Of a stretch of 64,000 nucleotides of DNA, positions 1-11,264 are shown piece after piece; the stretch's first letter is position 1, and every line of letters starts with the position of its first letter. The notes under the pieces were generated by a model. That model did not search any database. It was given only the letters and a program-made list of their open reading frames with translations, and was not told the DNA's origin. Position numbers and translations under genes: made by a program. The DNA is from Ailurus styani (Eukaryota > Chordata > Mammalia > Carnivora > Ailuridae): NCBI GenBank assembly GCA_002007465.1, contig LNAC01000030.1, positions 7,911,697 through 7,975,696 on the forward strand, written 5' to 3'.

Positions 1-678
1 ATCCCTGTTGAGGCACAGATCCTTTCCACTTTGTATTATATTTCTGCAAATGTCTCTTTCTCTCCAGGGAAGCACACCCTCTGTGTAGACACGGGTTTCC
101 TCTGCATCATGTTGATGTTCTTCCTGGTGCTTAAGCCATGGCATCCATCAATAATGTTCTATCTAGGCTTCTAAGTCATGAGCGAAGGAAGTAATTTCTT
201 CATCTTGGTCCTGGGGTGGGTACACAGATGCTGCTCCAGGGCCATGGACAATACCACCCCGGCCAATGCCTCATGAATATGGACATGAAGGATGGACTTG
301 AATCCATCTGTGGATCAAATGACCCTGAGGAGGTGGCACATTAAGTCGGGGACCTGCGCCAGCTCGAACTGTGAACTCTCACTCTCGCAGTGCAGAACGT
401 TGTCACCAGCTGCTCCCCTGCCGGCTGCGTCTGGGGACAGACCCAACCGCTGGGTCACCCGGCCATGTCACCTTAGCGGACTGCGTCAAGGTGGAGCGGA
501 GAGGCTGTTGGCTGGAGACTTTGCCCAATAGGAGAGCTCTGTGCTGAACAGTAAGCCAACCAGAGCCTCCCATGGAGCGTAGGCTACGCTGTGCACCCTG
601 GGACCGGAAATTCACACTGTGGGGCTGCGGAAATTCACCGGAAATTCAGCCCCTCTGGGGCTCCGTCTCTGTCTCTGG
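1..678. other. non-repetitive flank upstream of the young L1
   Basis: I recognise no interspersed repeat and no gene here. The second half (about 330-678) is GC-richer than the first. Three copies of a CGGAAATTCA core start near 605, 628 and 639, the last two in direct 11-base tandem. An ATG at 591 happens to be in frame with the L1 ORF2 that follows; I do not read it as a gene start. Confidence 0.5.
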
Positions 679-694
679 AAGAGGAGGTGCTGCT
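679..694. repeat. target-site duplication, 5' copy, of the young L1
   Basis: AAGAGGAGGTGCTGCT here matches AAGAGGAGGTACTGCT at 3125-3140, 15 of 16 bases, directly flanking the L1. This fixes both ends of the insertion. Confidence 0.9.
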
Positions 695-3124
695 CATAAA
701 AAGGATTATTCACCACGACCAAGTGGGATTTATTCCTGGGATGCAAGGTTGGTTTAACATTCGCAAATCAATCAGTGTGATACAAGACACTAATAAAAGA
801 AAGAACAAGAACCATATGATCCTCTCAATAGATGCTGAAAAAGCATTTGACAAAGTACAGCACCCTTTCTTAATCAAAACTCTTCATAGTGTAGGCATAG
901 AGGGTACATACCTCAATATCATCAAAGCCATCTACAAAAAACCCACAGCGAATATCATTCTCAATGGAGAAAAACTGAGAGCTTTTTCCCTAAAGTCAGG
1001 AACACGGCAAGGCTGTCCACTATCACCACTGCTATTCAACATAGTACTAGAAGTCCTAGCCTCAGCAATCAGACAACAAAAAGAAATAAAAGGCATCCAA
1101 ATCGGCAAGGAAGAGGTCAAACTCTCACTCTTTGCAGATGATATGATACTTTATGTGGAAAACCCAAAGGACTCCACTCCAAAACTGCTAGCACTCATAC
1201 AGGAATTCAGTCAAGTGTCAGGATATAAAATCAATGCACAGAAATCAGTTGCATTTCTATATACCAACAACAAAACAGAAGAAAGAGAAATTAAAGAGTC
1301 AATCCCATTTACAATTGCACCCAAAACCATAAGATACCTAGGAATAAACCTAACCAAAGAGGCAAAGAATCTGTATTCAGAAAACTATAAAGTACTCATG
1401 AAAGAAATTGAGGAAGACACAAAGAAGTGGAAAAACATTCCATGCTCATGGATGGGTAGAATAAATATTGTGAAAATGTCTATGCTACCTAGAGCAATCT
1501 ACACATTTAATGCAATCCCCATCAAAATACCAGCAATTTATTTCAAAGAAATGGAACAAATAATCCTAAAATTTATATGGAACCAGAAAAGACCCCGAAT
1601 AGCCAAAGGAATGTTGAAAAAAAAAAGCAAAGTTGGCGGCATCACAATTCCAGATTTCAAGCTCTATTACAAAGCCGTCATCATCAAGACAGTATGGTAC
1701 TGGCACAAAAACAGACACATAGACCAGTGGAACAGAATAGAGAACCCAAAAATGGACCCTCAACTCTATGGTCAACTAATCTTCGACAAAGCAGGAAAGA
1801 ATGTCCAGTGGGAAAAAGACAGTCTCTTCAACAAATGGTGTTGGGAAAACTGGTCAGCCACATGCAGAAAAATGAAACTGGATCATTTCCTGACACCACA
1901 CACAAAAATAGACTCAAAATGGATAAAAGACCTCAATGTGAGAAAGGAATCCATCAAAATCCTCGAGGAGAACACAGGCAGCAACCTCTTCGACCTCAAC
2001 CGCAGCAACTTCTTCCTAGGAACCTCACCAAAGGCAAGGGAAGCAAGGGCAAAAATGAACTATTGGGACTTCATCAAGATTAAAAGCTTTTGCACAGCAA
2101 AGGAAACAGTCAACAAAACCAAAAGACAACTGACAGAATGGGAGAAGATATTTGCAAATGACATATCAGATAAAGGGCTAGTATCCAAAATCTATAAAGA
2201 GCTTCTCAAACTCAACACCCATAAAACAAATAACCCAGTCAAGAAATGGGCAGAAGACATGAACAGACATTTCTCCAAAGAAGACATCCAAATGGCCAAC
2301 AGACACATGAGAAAGTGCTCAACATCACTCGGCATCAGAGAAATACAAATTAAAACCACAGCGAGATACCACCTTACACCAGTCAGAATGGCTAAAATCA
2401 ACAAGTCAGGAAATGACAGATGTTGGCGAGGTTGCGGAGAAAGGGGAACCCTCCTACACTGTTGGTGGGAATGCAAACTGGTGCAGCCACTCTGGAAAAC
2501 AGTATGGAGATTCCTCAAAAAGTTGAAAATGGAGCTACCCTACGACCCAGCAATCGCACTACTGGGTATTTATCCTAAAGACACAAAGGTAGTGTTCCTC
2601 AGGGGCACGTGCACCCGAATGTTTATAGCAGCAATGTCCACAATAGCCAAACTATGGAAAGAACCTAGATGTCCATCAACAGATGAATGGATAAAGAAGA
2701 TGTGGTATATATATACAATGGAATATTATGCAGCTATCAAAAGAAACGAAATCTTGCCATTCGCAACGACATGGATGGAACTGGAGGGTATTATGCTGAG
2801 CGAAATAAGTCAATCAGAGAAAGACAATTATCATATGATCTCTCTGATATGAGGAACTTGAGGGGCAGGGTGGGGGGTTGTGGGGGGTAGGGAGGGAAAA
2901 ATAATGAAACAAGATGGGATGGGGAAGGAGACAAACCATAAGAGACTTCTAATCTCATAAAACAAACTGAGGGTTACTGGGGGGTGGGAGGGTAGGGATA
3001 GGGTGGATGGGTTATGGACATTGGGGAGGGTTTGTGCTTTGGTGAATGCTGTGAAAGATGTAAGCCTGATGATTCACAGACCTGTACCCCTTGGGCAAAT
3101 AATAAAAATAAAATTAAAAAAAAA
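695..3124 (+). mobile_element. young 5'-truncated LINE-1 (L1) insertion
   Basis: The insertion runs from inside the reverse-transcriptase region of ORF2 to a poly(A) tail at about 3114-3126, between 16-base target-site duplications at 679-694 and 3125-3140. ORF2 ends with TGA at 2850-2852. A 3' UTR follows, with a G-rich tract at about 2857-2897 (a normal L1 3' UTR feature with G-quadruplex potential) and AATAAA at 3101-3106. The 5' UTR, ORF1 and the endonuclease domain are missing, which is the usual outcome of aborted target-primed reverse transcription. The unbroken reading frame and the almost perfect duplication argue for a recent insertion. Confidence 0.95.
696..2852 (+). pseudogene. 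LINE-1 ORF2 protein, C-terminal 718 codons, frame intact
   Basis: The L1-derived part starts at an ATA codon (residue 36 if the frame is read from the chance ATG at 591) and is open for 718 codons. Full-length ORF2p is about 1,275 residues, and the spacing here puts the break near human residue 555. The RT motif A Asp lies in SIDAEKAFD (codon at 831-833). FADD, with both catalytic Asp codons, is at 1131-1142. The two motifs are 102 residues apart, as I recall for human ORF2p. A C-terminal Cys-rich knuckle of form CX3CX7HX4C starts at 2421. The endonuclease and N-terminal RT fingers are absent, so the copy cannot retrotranspose on its own. Its start codon is foreign to L1. I call it a pseudogene despite the clean frame. 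Confidence 0.92.
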
Positions 3125-3140
3125 AAGAGGAGGTACTGCT
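3125..3140. repeat. target-site duplication, 3' copy, of the young L1
   Basis: This is the partner of 679-694 and directly follows the poly(A) run. Confidence 0.9.
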
Positions 3141-3339
3141 GAGTGGGAGTCCCCTACCAGGCAGTGGGGAGGTGGCTGGCATCCCCCAGATTCTCTTCGT
3201 TAGTCTGGCCGCCGGTCTCACGTGTGCCCATGTGCAGCCTCATCTGCAGAGATATACGACTCCCCTTCCCGGGCCTGGCTTCCTCTCCTGTGGTCTTACA
3301 CAAGCCCCAGCTGCTTCGGGAAGCTTCCTGTCACTGCCT

Positions 3340-3640
3340 TCTCTTATTACAAGAAACAGTGCTCTGAGAAGTTGAATGACTTGCCCAGGGTCATACAGCT
3401 AGGGCGGAACAGTTAACATTCAGTCTTTTATGTGCTACATAGCCTATTAACCATGAGGCTGTAGTGCTTCCCCTGAGTGGTCCTGAGACCCACCCTGTCT
3501 TGCACAATGTGGGAGCAGTCGGTATCAGCCCTCATCACTGAGTAGATTCGGCTTACCTCCATATCACAGGCTCAGAGCGGTCAAGTGGCTGGCTCAAAAT
3601 CACAGCAGACCTTGAGTATCAGAACCCAGTTTTGAACCCA
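3340..3640 (-). repeat. two MIR relics
   Basis: Two reverse-oriented MIR cores are visible. One is near 3380-3412 (TTGCCCAGGGTCATACAGCTAG) and one near 3560-3640, ending in GAACCCAGTTTTGAACCCAGC. The spacer between them is unremarkable. Confidence 0.6.
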
Positions 3641-3664
3641 GCTCTGTATGATGCCAAGACCTTT

Positions 3665-3786
3665 GTTGTTGTTGTTGTTTATTTATTTATGTTTTAGTAA
3701 TCTCTACACCGAGTATAGGGTTGCAACTCAGACCCTGAGACCAAGAGTTGCATGCTTCTCGGACTGAGCCAGCTAATCTCCCCGGA
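3665..3786 (-). mobile_element. old SINEC, reverse
   Basis: The T-rich start (GTT and TTTA runs) is the reversed tail, and the tRNA-like end reads ACTGAGCCAGCTAATC. CCAAGACCTT flanks it at 3654-3663 and 3789-3798. It is diverged and lacks the CT-rich tract of younger copies. Confidence 0.75.
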
Positions 3787-3799
3787 TTCCAAGACCTTG

Positions 3800-4229
3800 A
3801 TAATTAGAGTTCAAAATAAATGTTAGCTTCTGATTAGAGTCTTGTGCTGTTAGATATTTGGTGGGTGCTTGCCTTGGCATCTCACAAACCTGGAAGTGTA
3901 GGAAGAGCATGATGCTGTGTGCTGAGGGGTTAGCACAGTGCTCAGGGCGCAGTAGGTCATAAGTATGGGCCGGCTTGGCGAAAGCATTCTCTCTTGACTG
4001 TTTTGCTGCCTCATGTCATGATTAGGTCACCCAGGAGGCACCATTACTGTCGTACAACTCCATCAATTCCCCAAAAGGAGTGATGAACAATGAATGATTG
4101 GTCAACCTATCGTGACATTGACAGACATGCGGCAAGTTTCCCATCCTTCAAGGCTGGCAGCGTGGCACTACCCATGGGGGAGGGCACAGACTGAGGTCAC
4201 ACTGACACAGGCGGCTGAGCATCAATAAG
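3800..4229. other. intergenic stretch, nothing recognised
   Basis: No coding signal and no clear repeat. About 3840-3960 contains weak MIR/L2-like wording (GCACAGTGCTCAGGGCGCAGTAGG) that is too decayed to place. Confidence 0.4.
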
Positions 4230-4678
4230 CCAGCAGGACTGCCTCAAACTAAAGAGCTTCTGCTCATCAAAGGAAACAATCAACGAAATGAAAAAGTGAC
4301 CTATAGATTGGGGGGAAATGTTTGCAAACCGTATCTCTGATAAGAGGTTAATATAAAAAATATATAAAGAACTCATGCATACAAAACAAACCCGGATTTC
4401 AAGTAAGCAAAGGACCTAAGTACATGTTATACAAAGAAGACATATAAATGGCCAAAAGGCGAACAGAAAAGGTGTTCAACGTCACTAATCATTGGAGAGA
4501 GGCTAATCAAAACTACAGTGAGTTTTGGTTAGGATGGCTGTCACCAAAAACACAAAAATGAGTTTTGTGAGGATGTAGAGAAAAGGGAAACCTTGTACAC
4601 TGTTTTGGTGGGAATGGAAATCGCTACAGCCATTATGAAAAACAGTATGGATATTCCTCAAAAAATTAAAAAGTAGAT

Positions 4679-4883
4679 GGGGCACCTGGGTGGCTCAGCT
4701 GGTTGAGGGTCTGACTCTTGGTTTCCGCTCAGGTCATGATCTCATGGGTTGTGGGATCAAGCCCCATGTTGGACTCCTCGCTCAGTGGGGAGTCTACTTG
4801 AAAGATTCTCTCCCTCTCCCTTCCTTCTGCTCATGCTCTCTCTTTCTCTAAATAAATAAATAAATAAATCTTTTTAAAAAGCT
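4679..4883 (+). mobile_element. SINEC, first of a tandem pair
   Basis: A full element from GGGGCACCTGGGTGGCTCAG to an (AAAT)n tail near 4850-4880. AAAAGTAGA precedes it at 4669-4677 and AAAAGTGGA follows at 4884-4892. Confidence 0.9.
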
Positions 4884-4892
4884 AAAAGTGGA

Positions 4893-5060
4893 GATGCACT
4901 TGGGTGGCTCAGTCAGTTGAGTGTTGGACTCTTGGTTTTGGCTCAGGTCATGATCTCAGGATCATGGGATCGAGCCCTGCTTGTCCGTCTCCCTTCCCAT
5001 TCACCCCTCCCCTCATGCTCTCTCTCTTTCTCTCTCTCCAATAAAATCTTTTAAAAAATG
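4893..5060 (+). mobile_element. SINEC, second of a tandem pair
   Basis: A shorter copy whose flanks are AAAAGTGGA at 4884-4892 and 5061-5069. The upstream flank is also the downstream duplication of the preceding SINEC, so this copy most likely landed in that duplication. Confidence 0.88.
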
Positions 5061-5704
5061 AAAAGTGGAACTACCATATGATACAGTGATGCCTCTTCTG
5101 GTTATATATACAAAGGAGATGAAATCAGTACCGTGAAGTGTTATCTGCACCCCCATGTTCATTGCAGCATGATTTACAATAGCCAAGATGTAGAAATAAC
5201 CTAAGTGTGGGTTGACAGACAAATGGATAAAGTGATTGTTATATATACATATATGAATATTGATCAACCTTAAAAAAGGAGATCTGTCATTTATGACAAC
5301 ATGGATGAACATGGAGGATTTTATTCTAAGTAAAATAAGCCAAACACATAAAGAAAACTACTGTATGATCTCACTTATATGTGGAATCTAAAAAAGTTGA
5401 ATTCACAGAGGCAGAGAGTAGAGGAGGAGTTGTTGGGGTGGGGGGAGATGAAGGAAATTGGAGAGTTGCAAGTAGATAAAACAAGTTCTGGAGATCTAAC
5501 GTACAGCAAGGCGATTATGATTACTAATACTATATTGTATACCGGAAATTTGCTGAGGATAGACCCTTACCACACACCCCAAAAATACTGTGTGAGGAGA
5601 GGCATATGCTAATTAGCTTGACTGTGGTAATCATTTCACTGTGTATATGAAAACGCTGTGTTGTACTACTTGTATATACACGATTCTTATTTAAACTATA
5701 AAAC

Positions 5705-6003
5705 TGGACCTTTAAACAATCAGGCCAAGTTTCAGATCTTGGGTCTGTAACTTGTTATCGATAAGGCCATGTCTGGTTTCAGTTTCTTTCACTGTACGTA
5801 AGAATTACCAACCTGACATGCACACAACACATCATCGACACATTAGTTTATCAAATGCTTTTTGTTTGTTTGTTTCCTAATACGTAGCCACTAGGGAAAT
5901 TGATCCAAAAGAGAGATTCATTCCTAGGACTTTGGATCTAATCCCTTTTCTCCAAATAAATCAATCTCTCCTGTTCTCATTCTGTCAGTCTCCCCCAACC
6001 TCC

Positions 6004-6005
<2 letters not shown>
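5705..6005. other. intergenic, AT-rich, nothing recognised
   Basis: No repeat family or exon recognised. It leads into the microsatellite that starts near 6006. Confidence 0.4.
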
Positions 6006-6089
<84 letters not shown>

Positions 6090-6092
6090 CTC
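6006..6092. repeat. compound (CT)n (AC)n microsatellite
   Basis: (CT)n runs from 6006 to 6036, then (AC)n to about 6086, then a few TC units. It is uninterrupted over about 80 bases, so its length is probably polymorphic. Confidence 0.95.
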
Positions 6093-6339
6093 ATTCAATA
6101 AGCCAGACCTGGGTTCAAATCCTGCCTCTGCAACTTTTCCTGTTGCCTACGACTGGGCAAGGATTAAACGACCTAACAGTACGTTATACGCAGTCATCAT
6201 TATAGTACAGCTCCATACTTTTCTGCGTCTCCTACTGAATGTGTGATCCTCGAAGACAAAGCTTCTTGTCACTCATCCTATTTTCCTCCGTCCACCCCCA
6301 GGAGCACTGGCACGGGCCACACACAGGCACATTTACGAA

Positions 6340-6490
6340 GCGCCTACTCTGTGCCAGGCACTGTGCCAAAGCCCATGAGTGACCACCTCTCTGCTTCTCA
6401 CAGAAACCCTTGAGCAGCTCACATTAGCCCCATTTTTCAGCTGACAGATGTGACAGCTGTGACTCAGAAGGTTGAAGAGATTCAGTGAAT
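6340..6490 (-). repeat. MIR relic
   Basis: GTGCCAGGCACTGTGCCAAA at about 6351, then CCCATTTTTCAGCTGACAGATG at about 6428, in reverse MIR order. Confidence 0.65.
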
Positions 6491-7190
6491 GTTACCCAAT
6501 GAGGAAGAGCAGCACCAGCTTCCAACCCAGACCTGTCTGATTCCGGAGCCCATGTAGGCTGACCCATGCGCCACCCAGCCCTGCTGAGAAGTTGTTCAGT
6601 AACCATGTCAAATGTGTAGTGAGTTGTGCGGTGGAGTCGGTCAACAGCCAATGTGGCATGTGACCTGTCACCTGCGCTTATTTATGTCCAGCAGTAGCTG
6701 AAAGAGGCCTTTCTCTAGTTAGATTCTCTTTCCTTCAGGCCCTGAAGTCAGGCAGCCATCACGGGGCCAAGACCCGCATCCACTAGCTTGACCCAGGCGC
6801 ACAATGGCGGCAGGGGCTTGGCACTGGGCTGAACGTGTGACCTTGTCAGCGGATGGATAGATGGAATGGGTGACACAGTGAGCCCATGAGACATAGCTCT
6901 CGTTGTGAAACCGCTCTTGGTTCCAGAGCAGGGAAAATTCCTTCCTGCCCACCTCCAGAGGGATGGGCCGCCCGAGGGCCAACCACCCTCACAGGAGCTG
7001 AGGAGGTTATGGGACAGAGGCAGGCGTGGTAGGTGGTCATGAAATTTTCCAGTCCCTTCCCCTCTCCTGGTCCTGTGACCATCTTCACCACCAGCCTACC
7101 ATATACTCTGCGTTGGAGTTCCCATACAGGAGCCCATTCTTGAGCCTCTCAGCCGTGCCTTGCAGGTAGGTGTGGACGGAAGGCAGCCTG
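6490..7190. other. intergenic, nothing recognised
   Basis: Moderate GC. The short open frames on either strand here resemble no protein I know. Confidence 0.4.
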
Positions 7191-7194
7191 GCCT

Positions 7195-7400
7195 GCTGAC
7201 AGAACCTAGGTGGTAACGTCATCAGACCTGGTTCCGATCTCAGCTCCACCACTTACTAACCTATGACTGCAGGAAATGGACTAAACCTCTCTGAATCTGG
7301 GCTGCTTTTGTTATAAATGGGGAGAAGAGTAGTCCCTTCATCGTGGGTTGTTGTGGGAATGAGATGACTTATGTCGGATTTGGAAGAACTCAAAAACTGA
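7195..7400 (+). repeat. MIR
   Basis: Forward core: CTCCACCACTTACTAACCTATGAC around 7243, then a degenerate copy of the TGTAAAATGGGGA block at 7310-7325. Confidence 0.7.
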
Positions 7401-7439
7401 ATTTTTAAAAACGATGTATACTCTACATAATTATTCTGA

Positions 7440-7505
7440 AGTCTGTCGCCTGTTGGATACCTGACTTACCCAAGGTCACTTGGCTCTTAAGTGGCAGACC
7501 TGGGA
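7440..7505 (-). repeat. MIR fragment
   Basis: CCCAAGGTCACTTGGCTCTT followed by AAGTGGCAGACCTGGGACTC. Confidence 0.55.
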
Positions 7506-8438
7506 CTCACACTCGGGGAATATTCCAGCTAACCGGAATTGGAAGGATTCGGGGTGTCCTTGACTTTCCTGTGTTCTCGTCCTGCTTCTGGGGAGCAGAG
7601 GGGGTGCCCGGCTGGGGAGCAGTTGCACTGGGGTTTTGCGGCTGGATGGAAGGGTATAGGGGGGATTCGAGATGAGCCTTACACCCTTCCCAGCCCCCCA
7701 CGTAAGATCTCCGATCGGCCCGTCTTCTGCCTAGTGCTGTAACTTTCCAGCCTCTTGGTGATTTCCCAAGACGAATGCACCACACCTCAAACAAGCTGTT
7801 TGCCTAAATGATAGGATGCTCTCGGTTCATCCAGTGAATGAATATTTATGAAGTCTCTACAAGGCACACAACCCTGTAATCAGGGCTGGAGGGCGGAGAT
7901 GCCGGACAAAAAGTTCTGGGCCCGAAGCAGCTTCGGATAGAGCAGTGGACCCAGGAAGCAGGGCTGAGTGGGTGTATTTCTGTCCCTTCCACCTACTTCC
8001 TGGTTCACACACACCAAGGTTCTTTTTCAATCCATGTGGGTCGCCCTGTCTAACTCTGCCCGCAGTGGGTGGGGTTCGGTTCTTTCAGTCCCCAAGGGCT
8101 GTCTGGCTGGGTGGGTTTAGAGATCCAAGAGCAGACGGCTAGTTAACATTCTCTGCAGGAGGGATGAATGAATCACAGTCATCTTGGGCAGTGAGTGCCA
8201 ACTGGCCCTATCTCTAATCAGCACCCGGAGTGGGAGACACAGCAGCCTCCACGTCCCTGCCCTCAGGCCCTACCCTGAAAGCAGCTGGCTTTCTGGGAGG
8301 CCAAATTGTCTGGCAGAAGTCCCTTCTTGAGCCTAGGGTCGCCTTTGCTCCAGGTTATCAGCTCTATCAGATGTGACAAATTTGAGAATGTGCCACCTCC
8401 CAGGATTTCTGGGCCCACTTTCTTTTTCTGTTCCCCTT
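7505..8438. other. intergenic, one weak ancient repeat
   Basis: 7825-7940 resembles the common ancient repeat that reads 'growing, peak, total dose' style flanks in MIR-rich DNA (AATGAATATTTATGAAGTCTC onward), but I cannot name the family. The rest has no recognised feature. Confidence 0.35.
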
Positions 8439-8450
8439 AAAAAGAAATGA

Positions 8451-8648
8451 ATCTGGGGTGACTGGGTGGCTCAGTCGGTTAAGCATCTGCCTTCAGCTCA
8501 GGTCATGATCCCAGGGTCCTGGGATCAAGCCCCGCATCGGGCTCCCTGCTCAGTGATGAACCTGCTTCTCCCTCTCCGCACTCCCTCTGCTTGTGTTCCC
8601 TCTCTCACTGTGTCTCTCTCTGTCAAATAATAAAATCTTAAAAAAAAA
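8451..8648 (+). mobile_element. SINEC
   Basis: A complete element with a (CT)-rich 3' half and poly(A). AAAAAGAAATGA flanks it at 8439-8450 and 8649-8660. Confidence 0.93.
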
Positions 8649-8825
8649 AAAAAGAAATGACTTTATTTTATTATTAGAAAGGTAATTAATGCATGTCTAA
8701 AAATTTGGAAAAAGGGAAATGTAGGAAGCATTTTTAAAACCATATTTTGACCTACCACCCAAAGATAAGCACAAATTTGGGTATATTTTATTTAAGTCCT
8801 TTTAAAAATATCTTCAAATTTTTAT

Positions 8826-9582
8826 CATTTTTTTACTGAAGTATAGTTGACACACCGTGTTACATTAGTTTCAGGGGTACAGCCTAGTAACTTAACCAGC
8901 CTATACATTATACTGTGCTCCCAAGTGTAGCTACCATCGGTCACCCTACAACACAATTACAGTCCCATGATTATATCCTCTTTGCTGCACCTGTCCTCCC
9001 CGTGACTTATTCATCTTGGAACTGGAAGCCTGTACCTCCCACTCCCCTTCACTCATTTTGCCCATCCCTCCACCTCTCCCCCCTCTGGCCGCCATCAGTT
9101 AGTTCTCTATATTTTTAGGTCTCATTCTGCCTTTTGCTGGTTCATTTATTCACTTGTATGTTCTCTAGGTACCACGTATAATAAGTAAAATCGTAAGGCA
9201 TTTGTCTTTCTGTTTGACTAATTTCACTTAGCATAGTACCTTCTAGGTGTATCCTTGTTGTCGCAAAGGGCAAGATCTCATCCTTTCTGACAGCTGAATA
9301 CGAGTCCATGTGTATATATACTACATCTTCTTTACCCCTTCATCTATCAGTGGATACTTAGGTTGCTTCTGTATCTTGCCTGTTGTAAATAATGCTGCAA
9401 TCGACACAGTGTACATCTTTTTGATATAGAACAACACAGTGTATACCTTTTTGAGTTAGTGTCTTGTTTCCTTTGGTATGGCAGTAATGGCATTACTGGA
9501 TCCTGTGCTATTTCTATTTTTACTCTTTGAGGAACCCCCATACTGTTTTCCACAGTGGCTGCACCGATTTACATTCCCAGGA
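8826..9582 (-). mobile_element. old LINE-1 3' end, reverse
   Basis: It reads on the - strand as ORF2 C-terminus then 3' UTR. The reversed UTR end (GAAGTATAGTTGACACACCG) is near 8837, and the ORF2 part ends near 9582 in CCACAGTGGCTGCACCGATT wording. An internal duplication of about 30 bases (ACACAGTGTACATCTTTTTGA / ACACAGTGTATACCTTTTTGA) lies at 9404-9454. Confidence 0.85.
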
Positions 9583-9587
9583 GAGTA

Positions 9588-9925
9588 GATTATCTGAAAA
9601 ATACTTTGACATTATGCTAAGTGAAATAAGTCAATCACAACAAGCAAATGCCACGTGATCCCACTTGTATGAGGGATCTAATGTAATCAGACTCATAGAA
9701 ACGGAAAGTAGAACGGTGGATGCCAGGGCCTGGAGGGAGGGCAAACGGGGAGTCGTTCAATGGGTATGGAGTTTCAGTTGAGCAAGATGGAATAGCCTCA
9801 TGATCTGTTTGTACAACAAGGGGCAGACAGTTAATAAAACTGTGCTGTACACTTAAGAATTGTTACAAGAGTAAATTTATGTTACGTGGCTTCGTTTTGT
9901 TTTGTTTTGGCCACAATAAAAAAAA
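9588..9925 (+). mobile_element. old LINE-1 3' end, forward, head to head with the previous copy
   Basis: It starts in ORF2 C-terminal wording (ATGCTAAGTGAAATAAGTCA, about 9614) and runs through 3' UTR to AATAAAAAAAAT near 9915. It has its own 3' end, as does the reverse copy at 8826-9582. Confidence 0.82.
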
Positions 9926-9949
9926 TACTTTGTTTTAATATGGCTCTTA

Positions 9950-10480
9950 CGCTGCGCATGTAGTTTGGTATCCTGCCTCATTCACTTACCAATGTAAACT
10001 CTTAAACTCCATGGAAATCTTTTATTACCATTCGTTTTAGTGGCTACATAATATTTACTAGGTAGAGATACCATAATGTAACATTCCCCTTGTGGACATT
10101 TAGGTTGTTACTTACTGAATAGACGAAGATGCAGTCGAGTTTCTCACATAGGAAGATTTTCTTTCTTTAGATTCCCTGGGCTAGCCTCCCTGAAGAGAAG
10201 GCGCAGGATCAAAGGATGTAAACATACCAGGGCTTTTGACAGACATTGCTAAATTGTTTTCCAGAAGGGTTGTATTAATTTCCACTCCTACTAGCCATGA
10301 ATGAGCGTGCCTGTCTCACCACACCCTCAGCAACACCGAGCCTTATCGTCGTCTCCAATCTGGGCTGATTTGGGAGGCAAACATTTCCATCTTGTTTTAA
10401 TTTTCATTCCTTTGATGGCTAATGAGAAGGAACATCCTGCCATGTGTTTGTGAATTGTCCATTCCTGTGCCTAGCCATTT
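9950..10480 (-). mobile_element. older LINE-1 fragment, reverse
   Basis: Typical old L1 wording: GTGGACATTTAGGTTGTTAC near 10092, ACATTGCTAAATTGTTTTCC near 10244, and AATTTTCATTCCTTTGATGG near 10399. All frames are broken. Confidence 0.75.
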
Positions 10481-10995
10481 CTCTCCTTCATCCCTCTGGC
10501 TTAGGGAGTCTTGAGGGTTTGTCTTAGGAAGTTGCGTAAGAGCTCCCGGGACTGAGCTTTTGACACGTCCCATAACACACATCCATAACTCACGTCCCAG
10601 CCTGGGATCGCAGGGGCCCCATCCCCTTCCCCAGCCCTGTGCTGGCCTGGCGTGGACTCTCCCTGCTCCTGCACATTCTGCAAGGCCCAGTTAAGACTCG
10701 GCTTTCAAAAGCTCACCCTGTTAGCTCCAATCTCTCCATCTCCCTTTCCACCGCATTCGGCATAATTGGATATTTTGCAAGGTGGGTGTGTTTATGTTTT
10801 CAGCATCGTTCAGGCTGGGTCTCCCCGCCTCACTGCATCTTGCCTCCCCAGGGAGCGCGGGTCACCCCTGCACCAGCGTGGGAGGCACACTGAAGATGTG
10901 CAAATAAATACACGTTGAATGGACTTGGTGGAGACCCGCCAGCTCTGAAACCCCCAGCCGACCCGGTGGTCCACTTGGGGGGAAAGCATGGTGGT
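10480..10995. other. intergenic; possible L2 trace
   Basis: 10640-10760 has weak L2 3'-end wording (CTGCACATTCTGCAAGGCCCAG). No gene recognised. Confidence 0.35.
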
Positions 10996-10999
10996 TTGG

Positions 11000-11190
11000 C
11001 AATGGGGGGCTTGAGCTCCAAACCCAGCTCCTCCACTGGCTTACGAGTTATTTGCTCTGGCTGGGTCTCTGTTTTCCTTGCTGGCAAACGGGATAGTGGT
11101 TCTTATCTGTGGTGTGAGAATTAAATGAGATCATTTGAAACAAGCGGTGTAAACACTGCTTGGTACAAAATAAACACTAAAAAAAAATAA
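11000..11190 (+). repeat. MIR
   Basis: AACCCAGCTCCTCCACTGGC through CTGGGTCTCTGTTTTCCTTG and a trailing AATTAAATGAGATCATTTG block. Confidence 0.65.
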
Positions 11191-11264
11191 TAAAGAAGGT
11201 ATTATTACTTCTTCACCATCAGTTCGTGACTGTCCCCTCCTTCAGAAACTTGATTTTTCTAAGA

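Larger units (their letters stand above)
4230..5705 (+). mobile_element. old LINE-1, ORF2 C-terminus and 3' UTR, split by two SINECs
   Basis: L1 ORF2 wording is clear at 4237-4668 (AAAGAGCTTCTGCTCATCAAAGG onward) and resumes at 5070 (CTACCATATGATAC) to about 5705. The frame is broken many times. Two SINECs sit exactly at the junction (4679-5060). The tail is A/T-rich but has no clean poly(A), so the 3' limit is approximate. Confidence 0.85.

Noticed and set aside
1577..2083. 168-codon frame within the L1
   Set aside because: Alternative-phase shadow of ORF2.
5932..6246. 104-codon frame
   Set aside because: Driven by the (CT)n(AC)n microsatellite (SLSLSL and HTHTHT).
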